NCBI GenBank assembly: GCA_018350325.1
Contig: JAEVLN010000032.1
Coordinates: 558,001 to 622,000, forward strand
DNA: 64,000 nt
Direction: 5' to 3'
From: Globodera rostochiensis
Lineage: Eukaryota > Nematoda > Chromadorea > Rhabditida > Heteroderidae
In this document: piece by piece, positions 25,700 to 39,423 of the stretch
Position numbering within the stretch: the stretch's first letter is position 1
Layout: each line of letters begins with the position of its first letter
Notes under the pieces: generated by a model
Told to the model about the DNA's origin: nothing
Databases searched by the model: none
What the model saw: only the letters and a program-made list of their open reading frames with translations
Made by a program: the position numbers and the translations under genes

Positions 25700-26010
25700 A
25701 AAAAAGATCAAAAAGCATCAGCTCAGAAAAATTAAATCAAAAATGTTTTATTATGCAAACATAATTTCATATCCAAGAATAATTATATATACCACATTTT
25801 GTCAAAAAAACAATGAAATAAAGGAAATGACAAATATAAATAAAATAACAATGAAATAATAACATTTAACAGAAAAATTACATTTTAAATTTAAATAGCA
25901 TGGCTAAATTGTTTGACAAAAAATGATACATTTCTAAAAAGCATTGAAAAATGAATAAGATAAAGTAAAAAAGTTGAACAAGTGGCGTCAAAATAAAAAC
26001 AATCAAAAAT
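25700..26010. repeat. Inverted relative of the 1.2 kb block
   Basis: Reverse-orientation similarity to about 9350-9560 and 11500-11690, with landmarks AGCTCAGAAAAATTAAATC, CATTTTGTCAAAA and GAAAAATTACATTTT. It is purely AT-rich with no inverted ends identified. Together with 45567 it shows a dispersed family. Confidence 0.6.
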
Positions 26011-29000
26011 CTCATTATACATACATAAATTAAATTAAAAAATAATAAAATTAAATTGTTTATTTGAAGTTTAAAGTAAAAATTAAATTGTGCTTTTTTT
26101 AAACAAATAACCCTTTCTAATACGCCTTTCATTTACATCTTTTTTGAATGGGAATAATTGTTTTTTTCTTTTTAACAAATAATCATTTTTCATAAATGAA
26201 TTTTTATTTATTTTTTATCTTTATTTTCTTAGTATTTCAAATCAAATTTGTAAATTTGACGATTATGTTTTTTATTATTATTCATCAACATATGGTGCCA
26301 AAAGTAACCTCACTTGTTACATTTCTTTGTAAATTGCTTTTTTGACTCATTTTAATTTTAACTTAAGCTTCACCAATACGAAATTGCTTAGTAAGTGATT
26401 GGAAGCCAATAATTGAATGTAAAATTTTTAATTTGAATAAAATTTTTCGTTTTTTAATTTTGTTTCAATTTTGACCCAGAGATGTGTTACTTAAATTTTA
26501 TGCAAATATACTTTTTAAGCAAATTATTTTGCAAATTTTTAACTTTTGATAATTAATCTTCTTGCCATTCTCACCTCGCAATTTAGATTCTTCTAATTAA
26601 CAGCAAATACCTAAAAAATGGAAATAAAAGCTCTGATCAAGTAAATTTTTTTAGCAAAATTTAAAAATTAAAACTTTATTTATTTAACTGTGATTTTTAT
26701 ACAGCGGTTGAAGCTTAGTTTAGTAATAATTGTGGGTATCTTTTGACTAGGCAAAGAGTTTTTTGATTTTTTTAATCTTTTTCAGAAACCTTCGGCATTT
26801 ATACACAACAAAAATTATGTTTGGGTTATTTAATAAATTTGAGATTAATTAGTTGAGTTGGTTTAATTTTAAAGGTATTTATTACACTGGTTACCAATGT
26901 TGTTTGTGATTGCATATTGGATTTTGTTTTATAAAATTTTTACCCAAGAAGGTTTGCAGAATACAGCTAAATTATTTTTTTTTATAAATATTAATAAAAA
27001 TTCAAATATACATCGCATCTTTCCAAATTTTCAAATTGTAGTGCTATTTATTATTTTAAACAAAACACTCAAGATTATTTTTTTTATATTAAAAGGAATT
27101 TCATATCCCAAATTTTGTTAAATTTAATCTTATTTGAATAAATTTTAGTTGGTTAATTCTCAAAGTGTATACTCAATTAGCTTTATATATTATGCTTTAA
27201 ATGTTGTAGATGGTATTAATTATAATTGGGCGACAATTTTAGGTATATAAAAAATTTTTGCATTTTTTATAAATGTTTTGAATTTTTTTCGTTCTTAACC
27301 AAAAATTAAATTTAAAAAATGTTTACAAAATATTTAAGAATTTAATTTATTTATAGTATTAACTTAATAATTAGGGCCACGATTTATATGGAAATCCAAT
27401 TTTTTTGCGCACTCGGAACAGCGTATAAATGCCATAAATAGGGTTTTTAACTTTGGTTGGAGCTTCTAGAGCCCTATAATCGTTATTTTTCCATATTTCG
27501 CGATTTTTTTTTAAAAATTCCTTAACAAAAATGCAATAAAAACGAAAAATACACCCCTAATGACCGTTTTTCAAAATTAAAAAAATGCACCCCTAGAATT
27601 AGACTTTTTTGCGACAAAAAATTCTGCCACCAAAAAAATGAAAATTTTTAAAATTCGGCTTATTTTCAAAAATTTTCTCTAAAATGCCGTAATTTGCATA
27701 TAAAAATTTTTATTGCTCTTATTACTTCAAGAAGGAAATCTTGCCCCTTTTTTGCTATACATATTTTCTCCATATTTCGTTCATACTTTGAGTTTTTGCC
27801 CATTTTGGTCCATATTTTGCAATTTTTCATCCATATTTTATGGCCATATTTCGAGATTTTTTATCCATATAAATCGTGGCCCTATTAATAATCTATGATT
27901 TTATTTTTCAATTTTTGTAATATAATGTGGATTTTTATACAACCAGCGGTTGTTAACAATTTATTATTTATTTGTGCTTTTATTTTATTTCTAGTTGCAA
28001 AAACATAATGTTCTTATTTTTTGTATTGGGCTTAATAATATATTTTTTAAAATTATATTTTGAAATGGGTTAATGTGAAACTTATTTTTTTTTATAATGT
28101 TGCTTATTTTTGGTATCGCTTTTCAATTTCTAATATTAAATTTTGTTAATTAATATATATATATTTTTTATAGGTTCAACTTTTAGAACATAAAATTTTT
28201 TATGCCATGCTTATAAAAACTTTTTTTACACAATTAGGTACTTCGGTGGCATTTTTCCAGACCCGTTGGCGTTTCGGAACCAGTAACCGATCGAAATAAA
28301 AACTGTTCTTAAAAATAAATAAATTAAATCTAACAATTCGTAATAATGCTAATTTGAATAATGTAACAGAAAGAAATCATTTACAAAAAGGAAATTTATT
28401 ATAAATTTATGTTCATTCATAAATAAAATTGTATGCTTTTTCTAGACCGCTTTTGCTAGATGCCAAAACAATTTGAGAGTAATAAATAAAATATAATAAT
28501 TAACAAAAACTAAAAAACAGTGCAAATAATTTAAATTCTTATTAAATAAGTATTTTAAAAGTGGAGTATTGAAAACGGCTTGAAAATTTTCATACATATT
28601 ATATTATGTTCGTGTATCAAAAAATGAATTGTATATTTTTAATATTACAATAATTAATATTTTCTAATACCAGCGAAAAAGCTCGCAATAAGGAATTAAA
28701 ATATATGAATTGCGTAAAAAACAAAAACATCAATCAACTTTAATTTAAAAAATTAACTATAAAATTTTTTAAGCCTATTAATTAACAACAAACAACGCAA
28801 TGAATTTAATTATGAAAGTGTATTCTTTATTTCAGACATTAAAGTATTTTTATTAGTTTATATCTTGTAAACTAAATATTCTTTTCTTTATATATGTTTT
28901 GTTGAAAACATCAAGAACTAAAGATAAAAATAATTTGGCGTTTGAGAAGTTTTTATTGATGTCTACGTTTAAAATTTGTTGCATAAGAAGTTTTTATTTT

Positions 29001-30378
29001 ATATCTTAAGTTCAATTTATATACTAACTTTGATTTTATTATGCATTTATTTGATCCCAATAAATGTTTTTTTTCTTTTTTTAGATATTATAATAATTTT
29101 ATTTAGTCTCGCATTTTGTTACTTTTCTCCTTTTTTTGAAACAGCTTCAAATATCCGATATTTAATAAAATAGTTTGTAAATTAATCAGTATAATACCTG
29201 CAGCACAGGCTCAGTGCTTCATTTTAATCTTTTACGGATTTTATTTGCTGAATAACTAATTATAATCTTTTATTAATATATTCTTTTATAAAATTTATAT
29301 TTCTTGTGTTCTCATGCTTAAGCATGTTTGAGCAATAAGCAGTGCAATTATCTTAAAATTTGATTTGTTTGCTTCAGCTCGATGTCCTTTTACAACATTT
29401 ATTCCGTTACTTTTGTCTGCTGCTTCGCCTTTCACTAGATGTTCTCTATTTATCATTGTAGAAATTTTTAAAAATAAATAGCATAAGCGTTGATATCGTT
29501 GTATGTGACAATTGTTGTAAAAATATTGTTTAATTACCTAATTTAAAATTAAAGATAAGTTTTTTACACCACTTCATTAACGTTTTAGATTATTTTGTAA
29601 AAGCGCGATGCTACAAAATAAAAAAAAAAGCAATTTTAAATTTTAAAAGTTCGAAACTTTTGATAAAATTACGATTAATATTTTTTTTAGCTTTTACTTT
29701 TTTTCATTTTAATTTTACAAATCTGTGGTCATGTTTAATAAATATTTATTAACTGTCTGTTAAATATTTCTTTTAAGAATTCAAAGCTTTTAATAAAAAT
29801 AAATAGTGCAAAACATTTTAACACTAAATTTACTATGTTAGGTAAACAATCAAACAAATTTTTTTATTAAGTTAGTTGCTTAATTGCTTAAATTTATTTT
29901 GGGCTTAATTGTTTTTTTAGATTTGGCATTATATTTTATAATTTTCCTTTGCACTTTTTTGTGCCTTTTAAATTTAAACCGCAAATTGACATGTTTTATT
30001 AATAATAATCTTTTAGATAATTTATGATAATACTAATTTTTAATAACTATATTTTAATTGTATGTAGATCACACTCTACATATAGTAAAATAATTCTTTG
30101 TTATTCTATTTTTTGTTTACTGTATAAATAGTATTAATTTTCGATTAGCTTTTTAACACTGTAATGCACACGCTTTAAAATTTAATGGAACGTAAGTTTT
30201 ATTTGTTGACATTTATCATAAAAGGGTCGTACTTAGAAAAGATTTGTATAGTCACTGATCAAAATCCTCTTTTATTATAGAATAATTGAGTGTGTAGGAC
30301 TTATTGTGTTTTATATCGATTTTCCCGAGATAATTTCATGAAAGAGTTTTAAATCAATTAGTTCTTCGTTTTTCAAGA
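26011..30378. other. AT-rich stretch with a MITE and few islands
   Basis: Apart from the element at 27374-27882, GC islands are sparse: 28245-28305 (after TTTTTCCAG, reading TRWRFGTSNRSK to a stop) and 29370-29440. No gene assigned. Confidence 0.35.
27374..27882. mobile_element. TA-flanked MITE with 18 bp perfect inverted ends
   Basis: The ends are GGGCCACGATTTATATGG and its exact reverse complement at 27865-27882. TA dinucleotides sit directly outside both ends, as for Tc1/mariner-type insertion. The inside carries repeated CCATATTT-type words and no reading frame worth calling. A partial copy lies near 45121. Confidence 0.78.
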
Positions 30379-30386
30379 GATTCCTG

Positions 30387-30571
30387 CAGGGGTGTGCACG
30401 GATACGAATTTTCGTATCCGTATCCGTCCGTCCTCAAAATCTCATACCTATCCGTTATCCGTCCGTATCCGTGACATTCCAAAATCGCCCGGATAAGTGG
30501 GTTTTTCATATTTGTTATCCGTCCGTATCCGGATATATCCGCGAATATCCGCATATCCGTGCACACGCCTC
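30387..30571. mobile_element. hAT-like MITE with 8 bp target-site duplication
   Basis: It starts CAGGGGTGTGCACGGATA and ends with the imperfect inverse TATCCGTGCACACGCCTC. The flanks are GATTCCTG at 30379-30386 and GATTCCTG at 30572-30579, an exact 8 bp duplication. The interior is built of repeated CGTATCC/ATCCGTCC blocks. The CAGGG end and 8 bp duplication are the hAT superfamily pattern. It is 185 bp and non-coding. Confidence 0.87.
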
Positions 30572-33500
30572 GATTCCTGACCAAATAGTTTTAATAATCA
30601 TCGTAGGTGGGGATTTCATTTGGAATGTCTTTCTTTAAATAAGGGTTAAAAACTGGAGACGAAAATTTCAAAATTAACCTACAATAAATATTGAAAAAAT
30701 TAATAGGACCTTTTACATAAATTCTTTTTAATTCTTATTTCTTTCAAACTATGATGTTGGTGCATCTTTTTACGAGCGTCGTTCATTGGCCAGTCATTTA
30801 TTTATTAAGTTAATTTTTAAAATGAAGATTGAAATAAATGTGATTAAATATTTAAGTTTAATTTGTCACATTACTTTTTACAATTAGTAAATACAACCAT
30901 CCATAGTGATATTTATATTAGTTGATCAAAGGGTCGGCGGTCAATCACCCCATTCCATTGGCAAACTGTCCAATTTTTTAAAAAAATGTTTATAAATGGT
31001 TTAAACAAAAAACCCTTTTGCGAAAGAGATAATTATGCAGTTTTAATAAAATTCACAACTGTTTCGCCTTTTTCAATCTTTATTCATTCATAACTTTTTT
31101 TTAACTTTCTTTTATTTTTGATTTTCTGTATTTTAAATATAAATCTTGGTAGCTTTCGTTGGTTCTCTAATTCGCTGCCCAGCTTGCCTTTGTTTTTTGT
31201 TAGGTAAAGATTTTAGTAATTTTTATGTTAATTAATATAATTTTATTATACAGCATTTTTTCACTCAATTATTAAATAAAATGATAAATATTTTCTCAAT
31301 GTAAATCTTCCATTTATACAATATCCATAATTCACGAAGTTCATTATATAATTTAAATTTGTTCTACAATTGCATTAATCAATAATGTCTGTGTTATTAA
31401 GTTACTGATAAAATTATTTGTAAAGAAACATCACCGTAATGTAATTTTTTTAAATTTCAGAATAATCGATATGAATAAATTTTTTCTTATTTTTTGATTT
31501 ATAAATTATTCTTGTTACTTTAATATACGGTGCTTAATATATTTTACACTTTTTTTTAACTTTGAATTTAATTAATTTTAATAAGGATTTTTTAATGAAT
31601 TAAGAAACAATTCAAAAAAATGTGCGGGAATAAAAATATGCGGCGGCGCGGAAGGGGGGGGGGAATGTTTTATTTATTAATTTTTGGATAATGTTGTTTA
31701 AAAAATATTATTTAAATTTGTTTATATTTATATTTATGTTATAAAATGTTAATATTTTTTTATAAATATAAAGTCTTATAAAACTGTTAACAATATTTAT
31801 TATATTTTGTGTTTAACCAGTGTTTTTTAATTTAAAAAAATCGGTTTCGTTTTGGGCAAAATTGGTTTTATTCTTTTCTACAGCCTGTAGTTTTCCGGAT
31901 AATGAGTGTTAATTTTAGTTATATTCTATAAAATAATATTTGCATGTAATAGAAGAAAAATATTATTGTTGTTTAATTTGTTTTTTTCTAATTAAGGCCA
32001 AAAATCATTGTGCCAAGATTATTAAATTCCAGGGGTGACACATATTTGCAAATTTCATTCGGTGACCTGCCGTTTTTTTCAGTGTTTGTTGATGCTCCAC
32101 GTTTCTTTCCATTTTGCTTTTTTAATAATTTTATAATTTAATTTTTGCAGCTTGCGGCTTCATAAACTGTCAAATAAATCATTTAATTGATATTGATTTT
32201 AATTGACTCTTAATTTGGGTGAGAAAACAATAAACATTTTATTAAAGTTTTGTGTAAATATAAATGTTTAATAGCTGTACTCAAAAATTCCTTTTTAAAT
32301 AGACATTTATGAAGAAAAAGTTAAGATTTCATCCTTAAAATACAAACGTTGTTTCTGTCTAATTAAAAGGTTATTTTGATTAGATTAAGATGCTATGTAT
32401 TTTATTTCCCATTAATAAATTAATGAACTTCTGTTTTTTATTGTTTTTTTTAATTATTTTATTAGTGTTTTATTACCGATTTGCTATTCATAATGTTTAA
32501 TTTTTTTTCTCATATTAAATTTTCACTAAAGATTTTGTATTTTATATGTCTCATCAGCCAGGCTTTTTATTGCACACGACAATTTTATATTGATTTTATA
32601 ATTTGTTAAGCATTTTTATTTTTGATATTTCTCGATTGCATTAGTTTTATTTAAAAATCTTTTTGAATAACATTTGTATTTTTTACACATATAACTGGAT
32701 AAGTTGATTTAAACAGTTGATTTAGTTGGCTATTAAAAATTATTTATCGTTTGATCGTCTTTTCTTTTGTCTTAGATAATTATTATAAAAAATGCTTTAA
32801 GTTTATTTTTTCTGGCATATATTATATGATTGCGAATAATTAATCAAATTTTGTATTTTATTTAAAAAATTTTTAATGTAAATTTATTTTGTGGTACCAT
32901 ATCAATTTTTGAGTTTCATTTAAAATTCGTTTTTTTTGGTTTTTGTTTTTAATCAATTATATAATTTAAACTTGTTTAAACAGGAATGTAAATTTTAATT
33001 ATTTGTTTCAAAATAAATGATTGTTTAACAAAAGTAAAAGTTTTGCAGGATCTCTGTATCCAATATATTTAAATATAACATTTTTTTTAATTTACGAAAC
33101 ATTATTTTATTTTGATGAAAGTAAGCTTCTTTAACCAGGGTCGAATTAAGTGAATTTAGTGACGAAAAAAGTCAATGATGCACAGGTTTCGCGTAGCACG
33201 ATTGTGCAAAATTTAAATTCTATTATATGCTTTTGAAAACAAATTCAATTATTTCGCAAAATTTAATCCGTTGAAAAAGTTAGTTTAGATATTTAAACAT
33301 TTATTTTAAATATAGATTGCAAATTATTTAAAAATTTAAGCTAAATGTTATTCTTTTCAAAACCACGCGTTGCGCTTTTAAAGCAATTCAATAATTTAAA
33401 TTAGAAACAATTATCATAAAGCTTTTCAAATTAAATGATTTTCTATTTGTAAGTGCATCGGTTCTTTGGTTTTTTTTGCACTTCGGCACCCGTAGTATCG

Positions 33501-35861
33501 ATGTCCCTTGGACGAAGGACATCGGCGGTTTGGGATTGGTTGTGTAATTTTTTTTACTTTGATCAAATTATCCATTTTTGTTTTTTTATCTATACATTTT
33601 TATAATTATCAAAAATTTACAAGTTTTACATTTTTGGTGAATAAATATATATTTATTTTTGTTAGATATAATACCTATTAGATAAATCATTTGTAAATAT
33701 ATAAAGTTTTAAATTGTTTAGCATTTAAATTAACAACAATGCTGACATCTCTAAACTTTATACCTTTATTTAAATCTGAATAGGAAAATCTTATTACTTA
33801 TTGTAGTTTTTGACGAAAAGTCAAACTTATTAAAGACTGTTGACTTGAACTTGGAGGTCAACAATTTGATTTGGTGTATTCAAGTGGATTTTTGATTGTT
33901 TGAAGCACGGGATTTGGTCGAACTGGAGTTTCTTTGGTTGTGGGTAAGACCCGAAGGGTCGATTTTGATTGATCAATTTTGGGTTTAATTTGGTTTTGGT
34001 TTTACTCCAATTTTGATTTCACTCTGATTTATCTACTCCAATTTGAATTCTGCCGCGCAATAATTATTTTCAACAATTTGTTTTCAACCCAATGAATTCT
34101 CAACAATTGTTTATCAGTGTTTCAACACAATCTATTTAGAGGTCAGGGATGCTCTTTAATTGTAGGTAAATTCCAGTTTGTATTTGGGCGGTTTTTTGAT
34201 AATTCATTAATGATCATATTATTTTTTAGCATTTAACTTTTAAATTTGATAATTTTAATATTTATATAATTCAAACTTTTTCTTAGTTTATACAATCCCC
34301 CTCTAATTGCATACATCACAGCATTTATCCTCGCAATCGTATCGAAGTCGTGGCGCTTTAATCTTACGTTTTGCAACAAATTTATTTTACTCTATGGCTT
34401 ATGCCATGTTTTGTAGCCGAAAAGATGTATTCAAATTGTTATCTTTTGTTATTTAATAGCAGTTTAATTGTAAGTTCAATCGTTTGAATAAAAAGTATCT
34501 TTATCTATAAAAGTAATTATGTTCTCTTTTTTGAAGTCAAATTCTTGCTTATAAATGCCTTCTGGCGTTAACGCCTTCATTAATATTATTAATACTTTAA
34601 TTTTACTCTCGCAGTTTATTTATTTATTGTTATTTAATTGTAAATTTATTACAGTAAAATTAAATTTTTTGAAAGCGTTAATTCAATTATTCCCAAAATT
34701 CAAGGATACACTCTCTTCGGCCTCCCCAAAAAAACTTAGAAAACAAATAATAGAAGGTATTAGAATATTAATATTAATAAACTGCCAAACCCAATAAATT
34801 AAACCGAACTTGAAGGCTTTTGGATTCTTCGGCTTTGTATTAATTTTAAATATTATTTAAATAATAAGAATATAGAATATGTAATATTTGTTTCTATTCA
34901 AAAAATGCATTCACCGCTCATGTGTTGCTAATGAATTTAAAACGCTTTCACAATATTAGTTTGTATTTTATGCCTTTTTGATACATTGATGGTAGAGATT
35001 TTTTTATTTATCTTTTAAAATTCTAGGGCTTTTCCTTCTTCTCTAATTCACCTTATTTTTAAATTGTTTTTATAAACAAAAATAATGTTGCGAATATAAA
35101 AATTACAATGTGCCAATTATAATATATATTTTAGATAAAAATGTATTTTTCATGCAGTATTTTGCTTACACAGATGAAAGAAGAATTGTATTTTTAGAAT
35201 CCGTACGTTCAATGGTGTCTATTAAAGAGAATAATATGTTAGTTGGTATCAGTTTATTAATTTAATAAAAATGTTCTTTTTAACCATTTTCCTTATCATA
35301 TAATATAGATTTGCTGGTTTAACCGTACTATAAACTTGTCAATATTTAGCGGAGATTCATCCGAGAACTTTAAAAATATAAGAAATACGAATTACCTGAT
35401 CTAAAACATTAAAAAATTAAATAAAAAGGTATCAAAAAAATACAAAAATAAAATATTGAAATGAAATGTAATAAAATGTTGAGTAAAGCAAAAACAAACT
35501 TTCAAAAAATATTTAGAGATAAATTAAGTATCGGCAGAAAAATAATGACTCATTAATTGAATAAAAAAATTGAATAATCCACCAAAATAAATTTGAAACA
35601 TAAGAAAAAAATAAATAATCTTAATGTAATAAAATGTTGTCATAGTTCTGGTTCCAGTATTTAAAAAAGCTAAGCCAGATAAAGAAAAACTTTTATTTGT
35701 GATTAATTTCTATTTTTGGATTTGAGTTGTTCTTCATATTAATACTTTCTAATGCTTTTAAAGAATTTTTAATAGTCCTTTTGTTATTTGGTTTTAGGCT
35801 TAATGTTTTGGCCGTTTGAGACAACAAAAAAAACTAAAGTTGGAGAGTTGACTTAACATTT
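30572..35861. other. AT-rich stretch with scattered islands and a G tract
   Basis: A short copy of 625-690 sits at 30705-30750. Islands: 30930-30970, 31140-31205, 33130-33200, 33470-33550, 34310-34380. A run of ten G lies near 31655. The 80-codon plus frame at 34555-34797 is within chance expectation for this composition. Confidence 0.35.
33858..33943 (+). CDS. Candidate mini-exon (unknown gene)
   Basis: Ends at the strong donor TGG|GTAAGA. Open frame QQFDLVYSSGFLIVEARDLV...; the acceptor (CTTGGAG) is poor and the true 5' boundary could differ. Confidence 0.3.
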
Positions 35862-36160
35862 TTTTGCTATTTCAATCTTGTAAGAACTCTCTTGGTCAAA
35901 TTAATCATCGTTTATTTAAAAATATTTTTGTGTTTAGATCTTTTTTTTCTTTGCATATTTGAAATTTTAGTAAATCTTTTTTAATGATTTGTCTTTATAA
36001 TTTCTTATTAATAAACTGAACGTAGACACTTTCAAAGGACACTTAACGCCATTTTTTTAAATTCATAGCCATTAAATTCACGTTTTTGAACTATTAAAAT
36101 ACATAAGTTTATAGACAGAAATACAATGGAAATCCCTTTTATAATTTTTTTGTTTAATTC
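35862..36160. repeat. Segmental duplicate, copy 2 (partner at 5083-5560)
   Basis: Same landmarks as the partner with deletions, including loss of the GC-richer GAGAACCAAACCATCCCAGC piece and most of the 5320-5400 island. Confidence 0.7.
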
Positions 36161-36320
36161 ATAAAAAATTGAATTATTTTCTTTGCACAAGCAAATTATT
36201 TTTTTATTATTATCAAATCTGCGCTCGTTATTGTAATTATTATCAACTAAAAAATTTTGGTATTTTTAGAATGATTTTTTATTACAAATAACAATTTTGT
36301 TATAAATTTTTTGTTTTAAG

Positions 36321-36415
36321 ACGACGGTCAACATGAGGTCGCTTTGTTGACATCAATGAAACCCTTCTTACTCTCGCTGCCGGAATTTTTTTTTGGGCTT
36401 TACTCAAAAACATAA
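36321..36415 (+). CDS. Candidate exon (unknown gene)
   Basis: It follows TTGTTTTAAG and stays open to TAA (DGQHEVALLTSMKPFLLSLP...), with hydrophobic content suggesting a membrane segment. A second frame is also open and hydrophobic. It lies 73 bp before a better-bounded candidate at 36489, but the join between them is unclear. Confidence 0.3.
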
Positions 36416-36488
36416 TTTATGATTTAATATTGAGCTTTAATTAATATTAATTTGCTAACTTCAATTTAATAATTTTATGTAAAAACAG

Positions 36489-36598
36489 ACTGGAGAATAA
36501 GCGTCATCATACAATTGCCAAGGGAATTTTCGATGTGGGCTCCTACATGAACTTCTCGATTCATTTTCAGTTCAATAAGAGTTTGAACTCGCCGACGG
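36489..36598 (+). CDS. Strongest hidden exon of the AT-rich region (unknown gene)
   Basis: Acceptor AAAAACAG, donor ACGG|GTTTTT, 110 bp with one fully open frame: LENKRHHTIAKGIFDVGSYM.... The codons are balanced and the residue mix looks like a folded protein. Phases are 2-in, 1-out. I do not recognise the family. Confidence 0.5.
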
Positions 36599-36879
36599 GT
36601 TTTTGCGCGTTTCAAACATTTTTTTAAAGCTTTGTTAGAAGAAATTTATAAAACAAGTTCATATTTACTAATATTATATTTTTGTTTATTAGATTTTTAT
36701 TTGTTTAACAATAGTTGTATTTATTAGCAAAACTTCTTCATATTTTTTTTAAATAAATTCAAATAAAAAATTTTAACGATAAATCATTAAAAATTTTCTT
36801 TAGTTTGATGAAACTTTAGTTTAGGTTATGTTGGATTGTTAATAAGTTGGTTAATTTGTGTTCATTGCAATTGCTATGT

Positions 36880-38638
36880 TTTGCTGTTAATTTCTAGACA
36901 TAAGTTGGAAAAATATTTTTTAAATTTATAATCGATTGCAGCCATTCTTTCCGTCCACCACTCGCTGCAGCAATTCAAATGGCTTGCTTTTTTCTGCCAG
37001 CCGGCGATGGCCGTTCGTTTTCCCATCGCCGGAGGGGGGGGGGGGCAATAATATCGATTTAAAGATACTTTCAAACTAAAAAAATATTCACTTTGAATGG
37101 TTATAAATTGGCTTAAACCGATAGGTTGCCACTTTTTTGAACTAAGTCTTAGATTCGCTCACCCAATCACTATAAAAATGGTTTGGGTCAGATCGATTTG
37201 AAAAAAGTGATTCTTGTTCAAATTAATAAGCAATCAAATGCCATTATTGTTTCAGATTATGTATTATTTTTTGTTAAATATGTTTAATGTTTTAATTTGT
37301 TGGATTTCCAAGTTTTACATTAAAGTTTCACTAAATTGAATTTCTTGAAAAATGCACCTTATTTAACTTTGCACATATTCTTGTTTTATGTGATTTGTTA
37401 ACTTTTGAATACATAAGTTTAATTTGTATTTTAGAAAACAAAGGATTGCAAAAAAACGGTTAAAATTCTATGTAAGAGTATTTCTTTTAATTTCGCTTTG
37501 GATGTTGATATAGTTATAATCTTTATTGTAGCCATAATTGATACACTTGATAGCTCGTATATTTGCAACAAATCTTTCACACCTTGTGCAATGTGAATTC
37601 CACCTATAAATGCATTTGGACAAATACGCTGAAGGTCGAGGCAGTACTTGATAATAACACTATTGCTTAATAGACGCTTTAGAACAGCTCAATAACAAAT
37701 GTTTCCAAAATAAATTTTAAAAAAACCAATGCTTTTAAAGAAACAATTAAAAAACAAAATCATCGCTATAAATGGCAATTGCAAAAAACAAATTTACATT
37801 ATTCAATCTGATTTTAAGACTTCGCCAAAACAAATACAATTTTTTAGGCAATAATAATTAAAATACGATTGAGAAATATATAGTTATAATTTTATTTTCA
37901 TTGATTTTGCTCATGCTGTCACGAATTTATATGAAAAATAAAACATTTTTTTTTGCATTTGTAAATTTTATTAATTTTTGAAAAAATCAATCAATTATCT
38001 ACCGTTTTTATAGAAACAGTTCATATTGTGGTGAATTGTTTTATTAAAACAAATTTTAATTTAATACAATTTAATGTTTGTCAAGAGAAAACATTTATAT
38101 CAAATTACTAATCTTAATATCAAAGTTGTTAAAAAAATAAAGAAATTATAAAAAATAAATTATTATAAATAAAGAAACTATAAAATACAAATCTTATACT
38201 ATTTAAACGTAAAGATTTGAATATAATTAACGAATTGACGCACGAACCCGAAGTTTAAGCAAATTATTTCTTGATATTTATTTGAAAAAATATTTGTAAA
38301 ATAAATAAAAGAAAAAAAATGACAAACTAAATGTAAAATAAATAAAAGAATAGCCATTCCGGACAGAATAATTTTATAAATACGTAGGAGATATCTTGTT
38401 TAATTTTATAGAATATGTTTTAAAAAATAAAATTATTTATTTTGTGCTGTGCATTTAAACTTATTTAAATAATGTTAACCAACTTATTTTCTTAAAATCA
38501 AAAATACACAAATTAAAAATGATTTCTTACACCGCGTTGGAAATTAAAGATTACAATTTTTTTATATAAATATTTTAATGTTTTAATTGTTTTTTGAACA
38601 AAAAACTAAAAATTAAAACATTTCATATATGTATAAAG
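36880..38638. other. AT-rich stretch with G tract and a long minus-strand open frame
   Basis: A GC-rich piece at 36950-37050 ends in a run of about 13 G and contains inverted GGCGATGG/CCATCGCC words. From about 37690 down to 37432 the minus strand is open for more than 80 codons (YCLDLQRICPNAFIGGIHIA...), unusual for this composition, but no ATG or clear splice sites bound it. Confidence 0.35.
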
Positions 38639-38695
38639 CTTTTTATTGTCGTGGAGTCCATTGGTTGTCAAAAACATTTTGCCTTTGAGAAGCTG
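38639..38695 (+). CDS. Candidate mini-exon (unknown gene)
   Basis: The acceptor GTATAAAG and donor CTG|GTGAAT enclose 57 bp, phase 0 at both ends: LFIVVESIGCQKHFAFEKL. About 120 bp downstream another open stretch reads YGLSVVTIDTKIGLGVILCL to a stop; it may belong to the same transcript. Confidence 0.35.
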
Positions 38696-39423
38696 GTGAA
38701 TCTGATTTTAAAGATTTTTAATTTTTAAAATATTGCCAAAATCTAAACTCAAAAAAATTCTTTGCCAGATTATTAAAGAAAACAAAAGTTTTGAAATTTT
38801 ATTTAAATTCTTCTTTTCCTTATGGATTATCGGTGGTGACCATTGATACAAAGATCGGCCTTGGCGTGATATTGTGTTTGAAATAGATTATTGAAAAAAT
38901 CCATTGCAATTTACAATGCAATAGCATTTCTTAATAATGAATTGTAAAGGAATAAATAGTATTAAAATCTATAATATAAGTATAACAAATTAAATCTCTT
39001 TAAGTTAAAATTTCAATGAATAAATGAGCAAAAACAAACTCAAAAATGAGTAATAATATTTAATTAAAGGCTGTCCCCGGATTAAAATTATCTATTAGCT
39101 AAGCGATTTATGAGAAGTGTTTATTATTTCAAAAAATAATTTTTACAAAACTTTGTCTCATTCTGTAAAATTAACAGATTAGAAATTACAGATTCAAATA
39201 TATAATTGGCTAGAAAACCCTTTTTTTCATTTTTTCAAAATTATTTTCTTTGTGTGATCAAATAAAATAACAAATTAACTGGTTTCTTGTTACGAGTATC
39301 TGCCCTAATTGTGAAGACATTCTGAATCTAGAACAAATTCGTTTTTTTGCGGATAGCGTTTAACGAGAGAAGCCCAGAAATAGCATTGATTACGAAAAAA
39401 TTTTGAATAGAGCGACTTTTTAG

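Noticed and set aside
38815..38890. Arginase-like IIGGDH string in one frame
   Set aside because: A stop follows the histidine immediately, and another frame through the same bases is more coherent.
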